A stretch of DNA of 64,000 nucleotides from Symbiodinium kawagutii (lineage: Eukaryota; Sar; Dinophyceae; Suessiales; Symbiodiniaceae). Below the pieces are notes generated by a model. The model ran no database searches and was not told where the DNA came from. It saw only the letters and a list, made by a program, of their open reading frames with translations. The position numbers were made by a program, and so were the translations under genes. The DNA lies in the NCBI GenBank assembly GCA_009767595.1, contig VSDK01009747.1, positions 124,001 to 188,000 of the forward strand, written 5' to 3'. Shown here piece after piece: positions 40,101-43,100 of this stretch. Position 1 is the first letter of the stretch, and each line of letters begins with the position of its first letter.

Positions 40101-43100
40101 TCCGGGGAACGGCTGGCCTTTTTTGGTGCCGAAGACACCGTAGGCAAATCTGTAAAAGAGGTTAAGCAACTCTTGGCTACTCAAATTGGCATTACCAGGT
40201 TTCGGCAACGCTTCTTTTTGGAAAATGGCTTGGTTGAGATTTCGGATGCTGAAATGTTGGCTTCGGGTATCACCAAGATCCTGCTGGTCTGTCTGGCCTT
40301 TGACCGAACTCTGGGAGACCCAGATCAGGAGATGATCGAAGCCTGTGAAAACAATGACACAGAGGTGCTTGAAAGCCTACTCCAGCGCCCTTCTGATCCT
40401 AACCTCCAATTTCAGGAAAATGGAAACACAGCCTTGCTCTATGCCGCTTTTCACGGACATATTCAACCTGTTCAGCTATTGCTTGAAGCTGGTGCCGACA
40501 AAAATCAGAGAAGTACAGTGGGCGAGTCGCCACTGTTGCTTGCAGCTTGGAGGGGCCACTTGGAGATTGTTCGTTTGCTACTTCAAGCTGGTGGCGACGT
40601 GAATCAGGTCAGGACAGCAGACGGGATGTCACCACTGCGGGCTGCAGCTGGTAAGGGCGAGCTAGAAATAGTTTGTTTGTTGCTTGAAGCCGGTGCCGAC
40701 AAGAATCACGCCTGTTCAGACACGGGGAAGTCACCCCTGTTTGCTGCAGCTGAGAGTGGCCACTTGGAAATTGTCCATTTGCTGCTTGAAGCTGGTGCCG
40801 ACAAGAATCAGACCGCTATGACGGAGACAGACGAGGGTGTTTCGCCACTGTTGGTTGCAGCTTGGAGGGGCCACTTGGAGATTGTTCGTTTGCTGATTGA
40901 AGCTGGTGCCGACACGGATCAGGTCAGCACAGGCAAAGGGAGATCACCGCTGTGGGTTGCAGCTCTTCTTAGGCGCTTGGAGATGGTTCGTTTGCTGGTT
41001 GAAGGGGGTGCCGACACAGATCACATAACCCTAGACACGGGGGAGTCACCCCTCCTTCTTGCAGCTCTCCAGGGGGACTTGGAGATGGTTCGTTTGCTGG
41101 TTGAAGCGGGTGCCGACACAGATCACATAACCCTAGACACGGGGGAGTCACCCCTCCTTCTTGCAGCTCTCCAGGGGGACTTGGAGATGGTTCGTTTGCT
41201 GGTTGAAGCGGGTGCCGACACAGATCACATAACCCTAGACACGGGGGAGTCACCCCTCCTTCTTGCAGCTCTCCAGGGGGACTTGGAGATGGTTCGTTTG
41301 CTGGTTGAAGCGGGTGCCGACACAGATCACATAACCCTAGACACGGGGGAGTCACCCCTCCTTCTTGCAGCTCTCCAGGGGGACTTGGAGATGGTTCGTT
41401 TGCTGCTTGCAGCTGGTGCCGACACAGATCACGTAACCCTAGACACGGGGGAGTCACCCCTCTTTCGTGCAGCTTTCCAGGGGGACTTGGAGATGGTTCG
41501 TTTGCTGCTTGCAGCTGGTGCGGACAAGACCCTGACGGCCCACAATGGGTCGTCACCGTTACGAGTCGCAGCTCAGAACGGCCACGTGGCTGTTGCTTCT
41601 GTTCTGAGGCTGTCGCGGAAGAGAGAACCAAGGCAACGGCGGAGGATTGGTGCTGACCAGGCCACTGACACTGTAGAAATTGCAGTTCAGAATGGGCGCA
41701 CGGAAGGTGCTTCTTTGCTGCGGTCAGGGAAGAGGCGGAGACGATAATATCTGTGGTGCAGCCAGCAGGGAAAAAATCGAAGAACCACTGAAACCCGGTG
41801 ATCAAAACGCGCTGCGCATTAGATGGCTGTTGGTGGAAAAAAGAGCTTTTGGCGCCAGCGACACTGGCCCTTTGGCATTGAAATTATCTTATATGAAAAC
41901 ATTTGAAACCATATGAAACAACAATATCAAAGGGATGACGGTCTTGTCATGATCAAAGATATTGATGAGCAATAATCAAACAACGGTCACGTCGTTGAGT
42001 ACCATGTGCACTGAATGTCGCTTTAGTTTCTTAAGTGGTATGTGTATGTAATAATTGGGTCAGTAAACCACTATGGGTAGTGAATGGCCATTCAATGGTT
42101 GATATATGGGCTTGTCCAAAAATGGAGTACTCCAATAAACTGGTGGCTTCCCTCTTTGCTATTGTTGGAGGGTTCTTGGGTACCACCATGGCCCCATGTG
42201 TTATTTCATGTTGTTTTGTTTCCAACATTTCATGGCAGATATGTTCTAGAATAGTTTGACTGATAAGGCCATTCTGACCATTCGTCAATGACCATTTGAA
42301 ATACCTTTGATGTTAGGCCGAACACCAACTGGATGGCTTATACCCACTAACTTAGGTTTTTGTTGTGTTTTTGGGATATCATGGATTTAACATAGAACCA
42401 CAAAAAATATTTTTTTGGCAAGGGATCTATAAGCCACCAAGCCATGGCTACTATTTTCTTTGCAAACCTAAGCACCGCCTCCATGACGGTGATGCATTTC
42501 CGTGTTACAGTAACAGCCTTCCACCGTTCAGCAGTTCCATCGGGTTCCTGTACGTTCCTGTAACCCACCGGTGGTAACCATATGCCAGGGTTGGTAAAGC
42601 ATAGTTCCAAGGTGTTCCCTACATTCAATTCCAAGGTCTTAAACATTGAAGATGATTTAGTTTTGTTCGGGTTAGTCACCATCTGAAGACTCTTGTGGAT
42701 TATTCAAAACCTGAAGCCGATCACATACTGAATGGCTCTTCAAAATAACCAGGAACAACTGCTGTCAATTTTCGATGATTGAGCATAGAAAATGACCATG
42801 CTTAATAACCATCGTCAACAACCATGGTAAATAACCATACTTTATCACATTTAATTAATCATCACCATCATCCTTCACCATCCTTCACCATTTGGCCACC
42901 CCAGGAACGGCACTGTGGGCACCACTGGTCCTGCTATGTGGCTCCCCAGTGCATGAGCACTCGGTGCTGGCACTCGAAAGAAGGGTCTTGAAAGGTGAAG
43001 ACTTCGCAAGGTTCATGGGGGATAAGTTCACCAACAGAACTATAGGGAAAACAGTGGCTAATGATAGGGGAACCAGGGGATCTGAATGCCGGCTTGAACT

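Noticed and set aside
40969..41805. 278-codon open frame on the minus strand
   Set aside because: It is exactly antisense to the ankyrin repeats; the 102-bp period keeps all frames open, and the protein is a Pro/Cys/Leu repeat without family features.
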